From a virus: a stretch of DNA of 27,845 nucleotides. The notes beneath the pieces are model-generated. The model ran no database searches. It worked only from the letters and a program-made list of their open reading frames with translations, and was not told the origin of the DNA. Where the stretch lies: positions 1 through 27,845 of the IMG/VR virus record IMGVR_UViG_3300021976_000062; one strand, given 5' to 3'. Within the stretch, counting starts at the first letter, position 1. Each line of letters opens with the position of its first letter. A program made the position numbers and the translations under genes. This document shows positions 1-6,569 of the stretch, piece by piece.

Positions 1-93
1 TCTCTTGTTCGCGTACCACGAACGAACTTGGCCCTCGGAGCTGACGTCATACCAACCATTAGTCCACGGAACGGGCCGCCATTCCTCGCTCAT
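1..93 (-). CDS. NUMOD4-type HNH homing endonuclease, N-terminal part (cut by window edge)
   Basis: The minus strand reads from ATG at 93 off the left edge, giving 31 residues beginning MSEEWRPVPWTNGWYDVSSE and continuing GQVRSWYANKR. This is the classic NUMOD4 pattern (EEWRPI..GY..YEVSS.GRVRS) found at the N-terminus of free-standing phage HNH homing endonucleases. The catalytic HNH part would lie outside the window, so nuclease function is inferred from the family. A purine-rich ribosome binding site (GAGGTGGG) sits a few bases before the ATG. The gene appears to have its own promoter overlapping a palindromic operator (145-174), rather than being read only from the replication operon. Confidence 0.75.
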   Translation of the reverse strand, partial: MSEEWRPVPWTNGWYDVSSEGQVRSWYANKR

Positions 94-144
94 CCCACCC
101 ACCTCACCCTAGTCACAGTCGTAGGCTCATTTCCTACTGCGCTG

Positions 145-174
145 ATACTATCACCCTAGCGCTAGGGTTTACAA
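145..174 (-). promoter_or_regulatory. Leftward promoter with embedded palindromic operator (site A)
   Basis: Read on the minus strand: TTGTAA (174-169), 18 bases, TAGTAT (150-145). The spacer contains the perfect palindrome ACCCTAGCGCTAGGGT (153-168). The same palindrome recurs at the other control-region promoters. It would drive the NUMOD4 endonuclease gene starting at 93. The region 94-184 otherwise holds no gene. Confidence 0.5.
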
Positions 175-184
175 AGAGGACCCG

Positions 185-832
185 CTAAGAGACCAATGCC
201 TTGAACGCGTCGATCCCCTGAGTCACAAGGATCTTGTTGGTATCGCAGCCATTCGGCATGTGCACAGTCCTGACGCGCTCGACCTTGGAGCGGATCATCT
301 CTCCGAACCGGCGCCCAGAATCATCGCCGTCACACACGGCGATGACCTCCTCGAAGTCCTCAAGGTTCCGGCTCCAGTGCGGCTGCCACTTCGTGTCGCC
401 GCTGACTCCGACCGTGGGGAAACCCACGAGCGAAGCGCTGAACGCATCGATCTCACCGGACGTCACGTAGATGCGGTCCCCCGCATCCCTGAGCGCCTGC
501 ACGTTGTAGAGCCTGGAGGCCTGCCCCGGCAGGTCCAGGTACTTACCGTGCCCCTCACACTTCTCGTGGGCCATGCACCGGAACCGCAGAGCCACCACGC
601 CTGACGGCGTGATGTACGGGATGCTAAGACGTCCTACGTAGTCCTCGTGTCCCGGAATCGGGTCCCTTACCACGCCGAGACGGAAGGTACGAACGGCGTC
701 CAGTTGTGCCGCCGGGTCCAGGTCGGCCGGCATCCTGGTTTCGAGGTACTGGTAGGTAGGTTCGTCCAGGCTCTCGTGATACCGCTGAGCCGCTGCTGTC
801 AAGCTCTGCCTTTGCCCACTCGACAGCCTCAA
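185..832 (-). CDS. DNA primase, Toprim catalytic part
   Basis: Encodes 215 residues with the Toprim signature of bacterial/phage DnaG-type primases. The Glu motif is YVTSGEIDA (E127) and the metal-binding motif is AVCDGDDSGRR (D168, D170). It should synthesise RNA primers at the fork with the zinc-finger ORF just upstream. The frame opens at TTG (832), preceded by a plausible Shine-Dalgarno sequence GGGGAG nine bases away, so re-initiation is possible. It overlaps the CHC2 ORF by about 200 bases in another frame, and no ATG lies near the junction. Together the two ORFs make one ordinary phage primase. A +1 frameshift, a true two-polypeptide primase and a sequencing error all remain possible. 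This is the last gene of the leftward replication operon. Confidence 0.8.
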   Translation of the reverse strand: MRLSSGQRQSLTAAAQRYHESLDEPTYQYLETRMPADLDPAAQLDAVRTFRLGVVRDPIPGHEDYVGRLSIPYITPSGVVALRFRCMAHEKCEGHGKYLDLPGQASRLYNVQALRDAGDRIYVTSGEIDAFSASLVGFPTVGVSGDTKWQPHWSRNLEDFEEVIAVCDGDDSGRRFGEMIRSKVERVRTVHMPNGCDTNKILVTQGIDAFKALVS

Positions 833-1064
833 GGTAGCCCACTCCCCTATCTATCTTGATCAGCTCGTACACGTCGCCGGCCATCTCGCACCCAAAGCAT
901 CTGTAGACCGCTAGCTCCACGTTCACCGAGGCGCTGGGATTGCGGTCACCTTTCGGGTGACCTGCCTCGCTGAAGCATCGGATCTTCTGGTTCCCAAATT
1001 TCTCGGGATCTACGTCAATCCCTTTCGTAGCCAGGAACGCCACGAGCAGGGCGGACTTATCCAT
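624..1064 (-). CDS. DNA primase, CHC2 zinc-finger part
   Basis: Counting from MDKSALLVAF, C30-x5-H36 and C56-x2-C59 form a CHC2 zinc finger (KIRCFSEAGHPKGDRNPSAS, then YRCFGCEMAGDVYELIK), the DNA-recognition module at the N-terminus of DnaG-like primases. After about residue 88 (EAVEWAKAEL) the frame continues into Arg/Gly/Pro-rich sequence that looks non-coding, exactly where the Toprim frame opens at +1. The biologically meaningful part is therefore probably the first 90 residues, either joined to Toprim by frameshifting or acting as a separate subunit. Start choice is uncertain: ATG at 1064 overlaps the previous stop by eight bases, and ATG at 1073 is equally possible. Neither has a clear ribosome binding site. 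Confidence 0.75.
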   Translation of the reverse strand: MDKSALLVAFLATKGIDVDPEKFGNQKIRCFSEAGHPKGDRNPSASVNVELAVYRCFGCEMAGDVYELIKIDRGVGYLEAVEWAKAELDSSGSAVSREPGRTYLPVPRNQDAGRPGPGGTTGRRSYLPSRRGKGPDSGTRGLRRTS

Positions 1065-1428
1065 GGACACCATGACGCAATGCCCAGTCCGCCACGACTT
1101 CGTGGCGATCGTCATAGAGCCGGTCCATCAACTCCGTGCTGAGTTCCTCGACCATCTCCCGCGTGAGATACTCGTTCTCGGCGGTGAGCCAGACCGCCGT
1201 GCCATGGGGCCGAGTGTCGATTCGCATGACCCGAACGTCAATCTGGCCATGCAGCGCGCGAGCCGTGCCCGTGGTGCCGGGCTTGACCGGCTCGGGCGGA
1301 ACCTCAACGGAGACGCCGTTGTCGAGAAGCTCTCGCAACTGCCCGGAGGCGGCGGCGATGCCCGCCTCGTTGAAAAGCTCAACCAACCTACCGTGCTGCC
1401 GGGTCTTGTCGCTTGTCGTACCCATCAT
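1057..1428 (-). CDS. Hypothetical early protein
   Basis: Encodes 123 residues from MMGTTSDKTRQHGRLVELFN. The start was chosen at 1428 because AGGAG lies seven bases upstream. I do not recognise the family. The middle has a beta-rich look (ARALHGQIDVRVMRIDTRPHG), followed by acidic helical sequence (TREMVEELSTELMDRLYDD). No membrane segment or metal motif is visible. It overlaps the small gene before it by 41 bases and the primase zinc-finger gene after it by eight, so it is translated as part of the replication operon. Confidence 0.65.
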   Translation of the reverse strand: MMGTTSDKTRQHGRLVELFNEAGIAAASGQLRELLDNGVSVEVPPEPVKPGTTGTARALHGQIDVRVMRIDTRPHGTAVWLTAENEYLTREMVEELSTELMDRLYDDRHEVVADWALRHGVHG

Positions 1429-1561
1429 CAACCCACTCCTCTTCCGGCAAAGCTCTAACAAAGATCGGCTTCTCATTGCAGTAACCGCACCTACCCCAGC
1501 CAATGAAGGCGGGCACCTGCCAAATCCTGCAACAGCGCGCTTCGACTATCGGAAGCTTCAT
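1388..1561 (-). CDS. Small Cys-containing protein, unknown function
   Basis: Encodes 57 residues (MKLPIVEARCCRIWQVPAFI...) with Cys10-Cys11 and a CGYC pair (C25, C28) that could bind zinc. The start at 1561 has GGAGG eight bases upstream and forms an ATGA overlap with the stop of the nuclease gene before it. Tiny Cys-rich proteins of this kind are common in actinophage early operons. No function can be assigned from sequence alone. Confidence 0.6.
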   Translation of the reverse strand: MKLPIVEARCCRIWQVPAFIGWGRCGYCNEKPIFVRALPEEEWVDDGYDKRQDPAAR

Positions 1562-1968
1562 GCTGCGTCCTCCAGCGGAGTGCCGTATCCCTGGGCGCGT
1601 AGCCAGTAACAGATGTCCTCCAGGTACCAGCGCGTGGTGTAGTGCTGTTCTGCCAGGATGGCCCACCAGCGGTGGGCATTCGGAGCGCCAATCCCCTTGC
1701 GCTGCACAACCAGGACCCCGTACTCAGCGTTAGCGTTCAGGCGCTCGCGCTCGGTCTCCTCAAGCCACTTCTCGATCTGGCCATCGCTGGCGGACTTGGC
1801 GGCCTCGCCACCTTTCACTTCCCAGACAATGCCGACAGTCCCGACAATGTCTCCCAGGTCGTAGGTGCCGGCAAGGGCACGACGTTCCGCGTGAGGGAAT
1901 CCGTGTACACGTAGGGCCTTGACAACGGCGGTCTCTGCCGCCGTCCCAATGTCCTTAGGCCTGGCCAT
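1558..1968 (-). CDS. Holliday-junction-resolvase-like PD-(D/E)XK nuclease
   Basis: Encodes 136 residues from MARPKDIGTAAETAVVKALR. The GT..E opening followed by D-x2-D and WEVKGG (the E-x-K of PD-(D/E)XK) is the arrangement of archaeal Hjc-like and phage VRR/RusA-replacement endonucleases. These cut branched DNA during recombination or before packaging. A helical C-terminal half (GQIEKWLEETERERLNANAE, then a short strand YGVLVVQRKG) completes the fold. The start at 1968 makes an ATGA overlap with the MazG-like gene upstream, so the longer upstream extension of this frame is not used. Branched-DNA specificity is inference; a general restriction-like nuclease is the alternative. Confidence 0.65.
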   Translation of the reverse strand: MARPKDIGTAAETAVVKALRVHGFPHAERRALAGTYDLGDIVGTVGIVWEVKGGEAAKSASDGQIEKWLEETERERLNANAEYGVLVVQRKGIGAPNAHRWWAILAEQHYTTRWYLEDICYWLRAQGYGTPLEDAA

Positions 1969-2291
1969 CAGGCCACCGGAATCCGACGCTCGATGTTCGA
2001 CAGCTTGAGCGTCAGGACCGTCTCGGTGTCCCCAACGTCCTGCGTGAAGTGCTGAATGGCGCACAACGCAGTAATCGCCACGTCAGCCAGCTCGTTCAGA
2101 AGGTCTTCCTGAGTGTGCGTGAAGCCCTTTCTGGGGTTCTGGCCGGTGTAGCCGATGTACGCCTGGGCCACTTCACCAGCCTCCTCCGTGAGCTTGAGAA
2201 TGCGCATGGCATCGTCAGCATCACGCGAGAGGGCTCCGCCGTTAGCCTCGTCGATCCACCTGTTGATCCGGCCTATCTGTCGAAAAATCAT
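1968..2291 (-). CDS. MazG-like nucleotide pyrophosphohydrolase
   Basis: Encodes 107 residues with the all-alpha MazG/NTP-PPase metal motif. KLTEEAGEVAQA supplies the first E-x2-E and NELADVAITA the E-x2-D, spaced as in the family. Members hydrolyse (d)NTPs to monophosphates, and phage copies are thought to clean nucleotide pools or to lower (p)ppGpp-type starvation signalling. The protein is shorter than full MazG (single domain). It is coupled by ATGA overlap to the nuclease downstream and overlaps the preceding gene by 50 bases. Confidence 0.7.
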   Translation of the reverse strand: MIFRQIGRINRWIDEANGGALSRDADDAMRILKLTEEAGEVAQAYIGYTGQNPRKGFTHTQEDLLNELADVAITALCAIQHFTQDVGDTETVLTLKLSNIERRIPVA

Positions 2292-2493
2292 CGTCCCACC
2301 CGTTCTCTATCTCAGTCTTGGCGTCCCAGTAGCCCTGGTCATAGCCATGGCTGGTCCATTCCTGGCGATGCTCATTGAGGAACGCGAGGCAGTAGTTCAC
2401 CAGGGAGCCGCCCAGGTCTACGAGACTTCCCTCAGCATGCTTGAGGATCCGAGCCTCGACCTCCTTGCGGAGGTCACTCTTGTCAGTCTCCAC
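2242..2493 (-). CDS. Hypothetical protein
   Basis: Encodes 83 residues with a GTG start at 2493, METDKSDLRKEVEARILKHA. It is predominantly helical and acidic and contains WTSHGYDQGYWDAKTE. No recognised domain or membrane segment is seen. It overlaps the previous gene by 11 bases and the MazG-like gene by 50, in keeping with the compressed replication operon. The overlap and absence of gaps are the main support for translation. Confidence 0.55.
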   Translation of the reverse strand: METDKSDLRKEVEARILKHAEGSLVDLGGSLVNYCLAFLNEHRQEWTSHGYDQGYWDAKTEIENGWDDDFSTDRPDQQVDRRG

Positions 2494-2680
2494 GGTTCAG
2501 CGCCTCGTTGATGGGATTGGTTAGCAGCCCGGCCTGAGCCAACATCTCTGCCTGATGCTTGGCGTGGTCGCCGTCACCAGCCCAGCCGCAATCACAAGAG
2601 CCGAAGCCCTCGGGATCAGGCTTCTCCAACCACTCGTGCTCATAGATAATCTCAGCGGCCCGCTCCACAAAGTCGCTCAT
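2483..2680 (-). CDS. Small C/H-rich (putative zinc-binding) protein
   Basis: Encodes 65 residues (MSDFVERAAEIIYEHEWLEK...) with CDCGWAGDGDHAKHQAEML. The C-x-C-G-W...H-x2-H cluster recurs in many short actinophage proteins and may hold a metal. The start at 2680 forms an ATGA overlap with the stop of the helicase-like gene. Function unknown; a small accessory DNA-binding role is only a guess. Confidence 0.65.
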   Translation of the reverse strand: MSDFVERAAEIIYEHEWLEKPDPEGFGSCDCGWAGDGDHAKHQAEMLAQAGLLTNPINEALNRGD

Positions 2681-3486
2681 GCTGCCACTACTCCAAAGTC
2701 CTCGAATGCCAGGCTTTCGCGGTCTTGCTTGATGAACGTGGCGTTCTTTCCGGTCTTATCGCTGGAGCCGAAGCGGCTCTTCACGATCGCTATCGGCTTC
2801 TGTCCGCTAGGCCACGTCTCCGACGTGGTCAGCACCAGCGCCGGCTTCACGCTAATCTTCCCGTGAATGGCCCTGCGCGGTGGGCAAGGGTCATCCTTCT
2901 CGGACTCTGAGGTGTGGTGCAGGACCAGCACTGCCGCACTGGTGGTGCGGGCCAGGAATGTCAGGTCCCTCATAACTCTGCGCAGAGCACCGAACTCATC
3001 CCCGTCTGACTGCTCCACGTCCGTGGCATTGTCAATGATGATGAAGTCTGGGACTCGGCCCCACATCTCCTCGAAGGCAGCCAGCTCCAGGTCAATGCCG
3101 TCCAGCGTGATCTCGGGGTCGAAACACCACGAGATCCCAGAAGTGGAGGCGATCGCCTCCACTGCCTGCTGGTCATTCGCCTGGAGCTTCTGCTCCATCT
3201 CCTTGACCGGACGCCTCAGGACCATTGCCGCAGTCCTGGAGGCAGCCACCAGCTCACTGCTGTCGGCACTGAAGTAGATGCCGATCAAACCCAGCTTGGC
3301 CCAATGAACGCTGAGCCACAGTGCGATGGTGGACTTCCCTGCTCCCGGCTGGCCGGCCAGCATGCTCACCTCTCCCCTGCGGAAGTGAGCACCCTGAGCA
3401 GCCAGAGACGGGAACACGATGGGCAATGGTGCGCCGCCCGCCTCGCCCCCGCGAATTGCCCTTGCCAAGCTGCGCACCCTTACCAC
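2677..3486 (-). CDS. RecA/DnaB-fold ATPase (replicative helicase-like)
   Basis: Encodes 269 residues. Walker A is GQPGAGKST (45-53) and Walker B is VPDFIIIDN (145-153), with a following VLVLHH sensor-like segment (186-191). This matches the AAA_25/DnaB-C-like core used by phage replicative helicases and RepA-like ATPases, which unwind DNA at the fork using ATP. It lacks the N-terminal primase-interacting domain of full DnaB and is correspondingly short. It sits among primase, OB-fold and exonuclease genes. The start is GTG at 3486, overlapping the previous stop by seven bases; GTG at 3477 is an alternative. A helicase loader or recombinase (Sak4-like) role cannot be excluded. Confidence 0.75.
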   Translation of the reverse strand: MVRVRSLARAIRGGEAGGAPLPIVFPSLAAQGAHFRRGEVSMLAGQPGAGKSTIALWLSVHWAKLGLIGIYFSADSSELVAASRTAAMVLRRPVKEMEQKLQANDQQAVEAIASTSGISWCFDPEITLDGIDLELAAFEEMWGRVPDFIIIDNATDVEQSDGDEFGALRRVMRDLTFLARTTSAAVLVLHHTSESEKDDPCPPRRAIHGKISVKPALVLTTSETWPSGQKPIAIVKSRFGSSDKTGKNATFIKQDRESLAFEDFGVVAA

Positions 3487-4049
3487 CTCTCCAGAGTCTT
3501 CAGATTCGTTACCTTCAGGACTGGGCCACCGTCTCGTGACTCAACCACGCCGCGAACCGTGAGTACTGCACCGTCCACGATTCCCTCTGCGCTGTCTCCG
3601 AAGGCAATAGCGGGACAAGCACCCTGAAGGTCCTCCAGCCGAAACCGTGCCCAAGCAGTGCCACGGCGTGACATCTTGACTTCCGAGTCAGAAACCACCC
3701 CTGAGACCGAAAGCCACCGTCCACTTCCACTCTCACGAACATCAGTCGTGGAGTCGGACTTCGGAAGGTGAGTGTGGTCAAGCGGGTGGCTGGTGCTATA
3801 GAAACCCAGCTCTTCTCGTTCACCTATCAACACCTCGCGAATGTTGTCCGGGAGTTCGGGAGCCTTGAGCCAGGGAGGGGGCGCCGTGTAGGCGCCCCAC
3901 TCCGCTAGCTTCTTCCGCTTGCCGGCCAGGGCTTTGGCTTTCTCCGGACCTTCAGCCTCCAGCTTGGCGATCTCTTCCTTCAGCTTGTCCAGGTCTTGAC
4001 GACGCTCGACAATCAGGTCCGCGATGGCCAGGAGGCCCCTACGGCTCAC
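3480..4049 (-). CDS. DnaE C-terminal-like OB-fold protein
   Basis: Encodes 189 residues beginning with GTG at 4049 (MSRRGLLAIADLIVERRQDL), in GTGA overlap with the tiny gene before it. An N-terminal coiled coil (LDKLKEEIAKLEAEGPEKAK) is followed by EREELGFYSTSHPLDH. That resembles the E-x-LGFY-S-HPL signature at the start of the C-terminal OB-fold region of bacterial DNA polymerase III alpha, and an OB-fold-like beta domain follows (WLSVSGVVSDSEVKMSRRGT... VLTVRGVVESRDGG). The polymerase catalytic domains are absent. It may bind single-stranded DNA or dock host replisome parts; this is inference from fold and operon position. Confidence 0.65.
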   Translation of the reverse strand: MSRRGLLAIADLIVERRQDLDKLKEEIAKLEAEGPEKAKALAGKRKKLAEWGAYTAPPPWLKAPELPDNIREVLIGEREELGFYSTSHPLDHTHLPKSDSTTDVRESGSGRWLSVSGVVSDSEVKMSRRGTAWARFRLEDLQGACPAIAFGDSAEGIVDGAVLTVRGVVESRDGGPVLKVTNLKTLERW

Positions 4050-4150
4050 CGCTTGCCGAGGACCATGTAGTTCTTGATGACGGTGGCAATCCAACTAGCA
4101 ATGTGCTGGACCAGAACGATGAACAACGCCACCTCAACGTAGGTGCTCAT
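4046..4150 (-). CDS. Tiny membrane protein
   Basis: Encodes 34 residues, MSTYVEVALFIVLVQHIASW then IATVIKNYMVLGKR. The first two thirds form one hydrophobic helix long enough to span a membrane, ending in a basic tail, so an N-out/C-in topology is likely. The ATG at 4150 overlaps the TAA of the gene before it (TAATG), and its TGA overlaps the GTG of the OB-fold gene. It fills what would otherwise be a 100-base gap in a gap-free operon. Function unknown. Confidence 0.6.
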   Translation of the reverse strand: MSTYVEVALFIVLVQHIASWIATVIKNYMVLGKR

Positions 4151-4539
4151 TAGCCGAACGGCCCGGCGATCTTGGTCTCGACCTTGGCAGCACCAGCAGA
4201 CGCCAGCGCGAAGTCCTCGTCCGTGGGGTCCTCAAGGTTCCAGTACTTGTTCTTCACCTTGACCGCACGACCCAGAACCTTCAGGCCTTCCTTGTCCTTG
4301 AGGATGTTCACGAACGCGGTGTACTGAAGGTCCACGTTGTCGTAGGACTTGCCGGCGTTGGCACCGTCGAAGACGGTGACGTCCGCGAAGACCGTGTCCT
4401 TGATCTCCTTGAAGTTGTTCTCGTAGTCCTCCTGGAACCGGCGCACCTTGATGCCCAGGAGGGCACCCTCGTTGCTCTTCAGGTTGAAGAACTCCCGGTC
4501 ACCGCTGCCGCCGCTCTCGGGCTTGACCCAGTCGCTCAC
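4150..4539 (-). CDS. Conserved early protein, possible ssDNA-binding protein
   Basis: Encodes 129 residues from GTG at 4539 (MSDWVKPESGGSGDREFFNL), in GTGA overlap with the preceding stop. The body alternates beta strands and charged turns (FKEIKDTVFADVTVFDGANA, then VDLQYTAFVNILKDKEG... LGRAVKVKNKYWNLEDPT), like an OB-fold. The acidic/Gly termini and the place between exonuclease and helicase genes fit a phage single-strand binding protein. I do not recognise a specific family, so the role is inference. Confidence 0.55.
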   Translation of the reverse strand: MSDWVKPESGGSGDREFFNLKSNEGALLGIKVRRFQEDYENNFKEIKDTVFADVTVFDGANAGKSYDNVDLQYTAFVNILKDKEGLKVLGRAVKVKNKYWNLEDPTDEDFALASAGAAKVETKIAGPFG

Positions 4540-4994
4540 TTCGTGATCTCCTCTGCGCGTGCCTGACCCAGCGCGGTGAACTCCTCGGTCCACTGCGCTT
4601 CGTGCTTGTTGTAGATGTCGTTCAGTTCGTCAGTGCTCATCGCGTTGGCGATGAGGGATTCGATGCTGTCCGTCACCTGGTGGGGCTCGGTGGTCTCAGC
4701 CGCTGCCTTGGCCTGAGCCGCGAGGCCGCCCTTCGGAGCGGCCTTCTTCTTGGGCTCGGCGCCCTTGGCGGCCGGCGGCTCAGTCAGCTTCTCGGCTGCG
4801 GCGTACAGCCCCCGCGCCCAGCGACTGGCCTCGATGATCACCTGAGCCAGCGTCAAGTCCTTGGCGTACTCCGGGTCCAGGGCGGTGGCCTGAATGAGCT
4901 GCTCGCGGATCTGCTCAGGCGTGCCGTAGACCGTGTACCAGGGGGCGGCGTAGTCGCCGCCGAACTTCAGCGAGACGTTCGAACTGTCACTCAT
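4536..4994 (-). CDS. Conserved early protein with Ala/Lys-rich linker
   Basis: Encodes 152 residues. The N-terminal part (SLKFGGDYAAPWYTVYGTPE, then QIREQLIQAT) resembles small domains seen in phage replication accessory proteins. A low-complexity Ala/Pro/Lys linker (about 73-98) is followed by a helical C-terminus (IESLIANAMSTDELNDIYNK). It is translated in overlap with both neighbours (eight bases upstream, GTGA downstream), and its pairing with the following beta-rich protein suggests a two-protein unit. No catalytic motif is visible. Confidence 0.55.
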   Translation of the reverse strand: MSDSSNVSLKFGGDYAAPWYTVYGTPEQIREQLIQATALDPEYAKDLTLAQVIIEASRWARGLYAAAEKLTEPPAAKGAEPKKKAAPKGGLAAQAKAAAETTEPHQVTDSIESLIANAMSTDELNDIYNKHEAQWTEEFTALGQARAEEITK

Positions 4995-5103
4995 CCCAAT
5001 CCTCCTCGTCTTCCTGCACTCGCTCGATGAAGTCCACGTGCTCCATCGCTTCTTCTCGCGTCAGTGGCATGTACTCACGGAAGAACGGCGTGAGGTCAGG
5101 CAT
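4987..5103 (-). CDS. Small acidic protein
   Basis: Encodes 38 residues from MPDLTPFFREYMPLTREEAM and ends in a strongly acidic tail (ERVQEDEEDWDE). The ATG at 5103 lies within the end of the previous gene (eight-base overlap) and its own end overlaps the next start by eight bases. There is no strong ribosome binding site, so translation is probably coupled. No domain recognised. Confidence 0.5.
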   Translation of the reverse strand: MPDLTPFFREYMPLTREEAMEHVDFIERVQEDEEDWDE

Positions 5104-5248
5104 CCCACGTGATCCGATCTGTTCCAAAGCCAGCAGCGTGGAAGCCTTCGTGGTCCCAAGGGCGCCGGCACAGATAGAACGGGTTGTAGAGGTCTTTGCA
5201 GGAGTCGTCATACGTGGTGTACGCGAACTCCAGATCCAGGTCGACCAT
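5096..5248 (-). CDS. Small zinc-finger-like protein
   Basis: Encodes 50 residues (MVDLDLEFAYTTYDDSCKDL...). The LCRRPWDHEGFHAA segment gives C-x9-C-x5-H-x3-H when counted with C17, a pattern frequent in short actinophage proteins and suggestive of a single zinc site. The start at 5248 was chosen because it makes a TGATG overlap with the exonuclease stop, and GGGAAAGGGAAG precedes it. Function unknown. Confidence 0.6.
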   Translation of the reverse strand: MVDLDLEFAYTTYDDSCKDLYNPFYLCRRPWDHEGFHAAGFGTDRITWDA

Positions 5249-6063
5249 CACTTCCCTTTCCCAAGACATAGGTCTTTGCCGTAGAAGCTGCAATACTCTG
5301 AGCAGATCCGGCCCGAGTAGTCCGCAGGTGGGATCTCCCCGTTAAGTGCCTCTGCTTGCCTCTGGCGAAGCCAGTCCAGAGCCTTGACAGCAATGGCCTC
5401 GTCATACCGCTCAACGTGAGAGACGTTGTCCGTGAAGGCTCCGTCTTTCACGATGCCGATGATCTCGACCCACTCGACTTCGTAGCCGGCCTTAATGGCT
5501 AGGTACCCGTACACCTGGCCTTGCCAGCGATACTGCTCGCCCGGAAAGAACCTGAGGTTCTTCTTCTTTGGCGTCTTCCAGTCCACGATCTTCTTCTGGT
5601 CCTTGCGGTACAGGTCCGTGTGACCATCCGCTAGCAGCCCAGGGATTCCTGGGAGCGTGATCTCCGTGAAGAGGTTCTCGTCCTTGAGCTTGTTGATTGC
5701 TTGCTCTGCGTGATCGTGGACTGCCGTCCCGATCAGTGCGCCTTGCCGGTCCATTGGTTCGCCATCAACGAAGTTGATTGGCGACTGACCTACGAGCTTG
5801 AAGAAGGTCTGCCGGCGGCAGCCACCCAGTCCCGAGGGGCCGATCTCTGTCTGCTGGCTGCGGTCTCGGTCTTCGTCCAGCGCCACCCATGCCCGAGTCA
5901 GAAGGTCCAGAGTGGACTCGCCTGGGGCATCTTCCTTAGTCGGAATCTCGCGCTCGACTTTCCGAGCTTTGACCCGATCCTCAAGCCAATCGATGCCGCC
6001 CTTGGGTTTTGTGCCGCCTTGGCTGGGCTTAGTCCACTCGCTTGTATCGGCCGTCAACGCCAC
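5248..6063 (-). CDS. Cas4-like RecB-family exonuclease
   Basis: Encodes 271 residues with PD-(D/E)XK exonuclease motifs: H116 in IGTAVHDHAE, D150 in LADGHTDLYR, D161-W-K163 in KIVDWKT, and the QxxxY-type helix EQYRWQGQVYGYLAI. Four cysteines (C82 in GGCRRQ; C254, C258 and C266 in ICSEYCSFYGKDLC) match the Fe-S cluster ligands of Cas4/AddB-type nucleases. Phage Cas4-like proteins resect DNA ends for recombination and replication. There is no CRISPR array or other cas gene nearby, so a CRISPR role is not indicated. The frame starts with GTG at 6063 inside the preceding zinc-ribbon gene (35-base overlap); a later start is possible. Confidence 0.8.
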   Translation of the reverse strand: MALTADTSEWTKPSQGGTKPKGGIDWLEDRVKARKVEREIPTKEDAPGESTLDLLTRAWVALDEDRDRSQQTEIGPSGLGGCRRQTFFKLVGQSPINFVDGEPMDRQGALIGTAVHDHAEQAINKLKDENLFTEITLPGIPGLLADGHTDLYRKDQKKIVDWKTPKKKNLRFFPGEQYRWQGQVYGYLAIKAGYEVEWVEIIGIVKDGAFTDNVSHVERYDEAIAVKALDWLRQRQAEALNGEIPPADYSGRICSEYCSFYGKDLCLGKGK

Positions 6064-6208
6064 CTTCGCTCACCCGCCCAGTGCGCTGGTCCACTGTCGC
6101 TTCACACGAAGGGCAGTTCCACCAGTGGCATGTGGGCGACTCGCAGTGCACCTTGGCTTCACCTGAATGACAGCGCGGGCACTTGTCTGCTGCGGCCACT
6201 GCGCTCAT
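6029..6208 (-). CDS. Small zinc-ribbon protein
   Basis: Encodes 59 residues starting MSAVAAADKCPRCHSGEAKV. CPRCH, then C-x4-C-H and C-P-S-C pairs (HCESPTCHWWNCPSCEATVD), give two C-x2-C-type knuckles of a double zinc ribbon. The ATG at 6208 forms an ATGA overlap with the previous gene. Such ribbons commonly contact nucleic acid or protein partners; no specific function is assignable. Confidence 0.65.
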   Translation of the reverse strand: MSAVAAADKCPRCHSGEAKVHCESPTCHWWNCPSCEATVDQRTGRVSEGGVDGRYKRVD

Positions 6209-6495
6209 GCGACGTTGGCCTCAAGGTCCGTGCCTTCGTAGACCGCGTCATGGATGGACTCGATGTCCAGGTCCCACTCGCGGCGCTCGATGCGGAAGGG
6301 CAGTCCCAAGCCCTCTTCCTCCGCCGTGCCCAGGAAGTCGTTGCCCCACTCCCAGCCGCCGAACTCCCAGAGGATCAGGAGCTTGTTGTCAACCTCCACC
6401 ACGGAACCCTTGGTGACACCGACACCGTCGTCGCCAACGTGGATCACGTCGCCCAGCTCCAGGTCCCAGTACCCTGGCTCCGTCAGCTCTGCCAT
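6205..6495 (-). CDS. Hypothetical acidic beta-rich protein
   Basis: Encodes 96 residues, MAELTEPGYWDLELGDVIHV... The first half looks like a small beta barrel with a KOW/SH3-like feel (GDVIHVGDDGVGVTKGSVVE), followed by an acidic C-terminus. The start codon at 6495 sits inside a partial copy of the operator motif (CCATGGTTTAC on the plus strand), with GGAGGGG 12 bases upstream. Control of its translation or transcription by the operator-binding protein is conceivable. Family not recognised. Confidence 0.6.
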   Translation of the reverse strand: MAELTEPGYWDLELGDVIHVGDDGVGVTKGSVVEVDNKLLILWEFGGWEWGNDFLGTAEEEGLGLPFRIERREWDLDIESIHDAVYEGTDLEANVA

Positions 6496-6519
6496 GGTTT
6501 ACAATCCCCTCCGAAGAGA

Positions 6520-6537
6520 GGGCGGCTCACGCCGCCC
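6520..6537 (-). terminator. Hairpin between first two genes of the leftward operon
   Basis: On the minus strand GGGCGGC-GTGA-GCCGCCC is followed by TCTCTT. The 7-bp GC-rich stem with a pyrimidine-rich tail lies between the 37-residue gene and the next gene, so it may attenuate rather than end the operon transcript. A second hairpin just before it (6562-6584, stem GCTCTCGC/GCGAGAGC) holds the stop codon of the 37-residue gene in its loop. Confidence 0.35.
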
Positions 6538-6569
6538 CATCCACCAGCTCCAGGTTTGGCGGCTCTCGC

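Noticed and set aside
5248-6063. Cas4 as evidence of a CRISPR-Cas system
   Set aside because: Cas4-like exonucleases are common in phage replication modules; no other CRISPR component is in the window.
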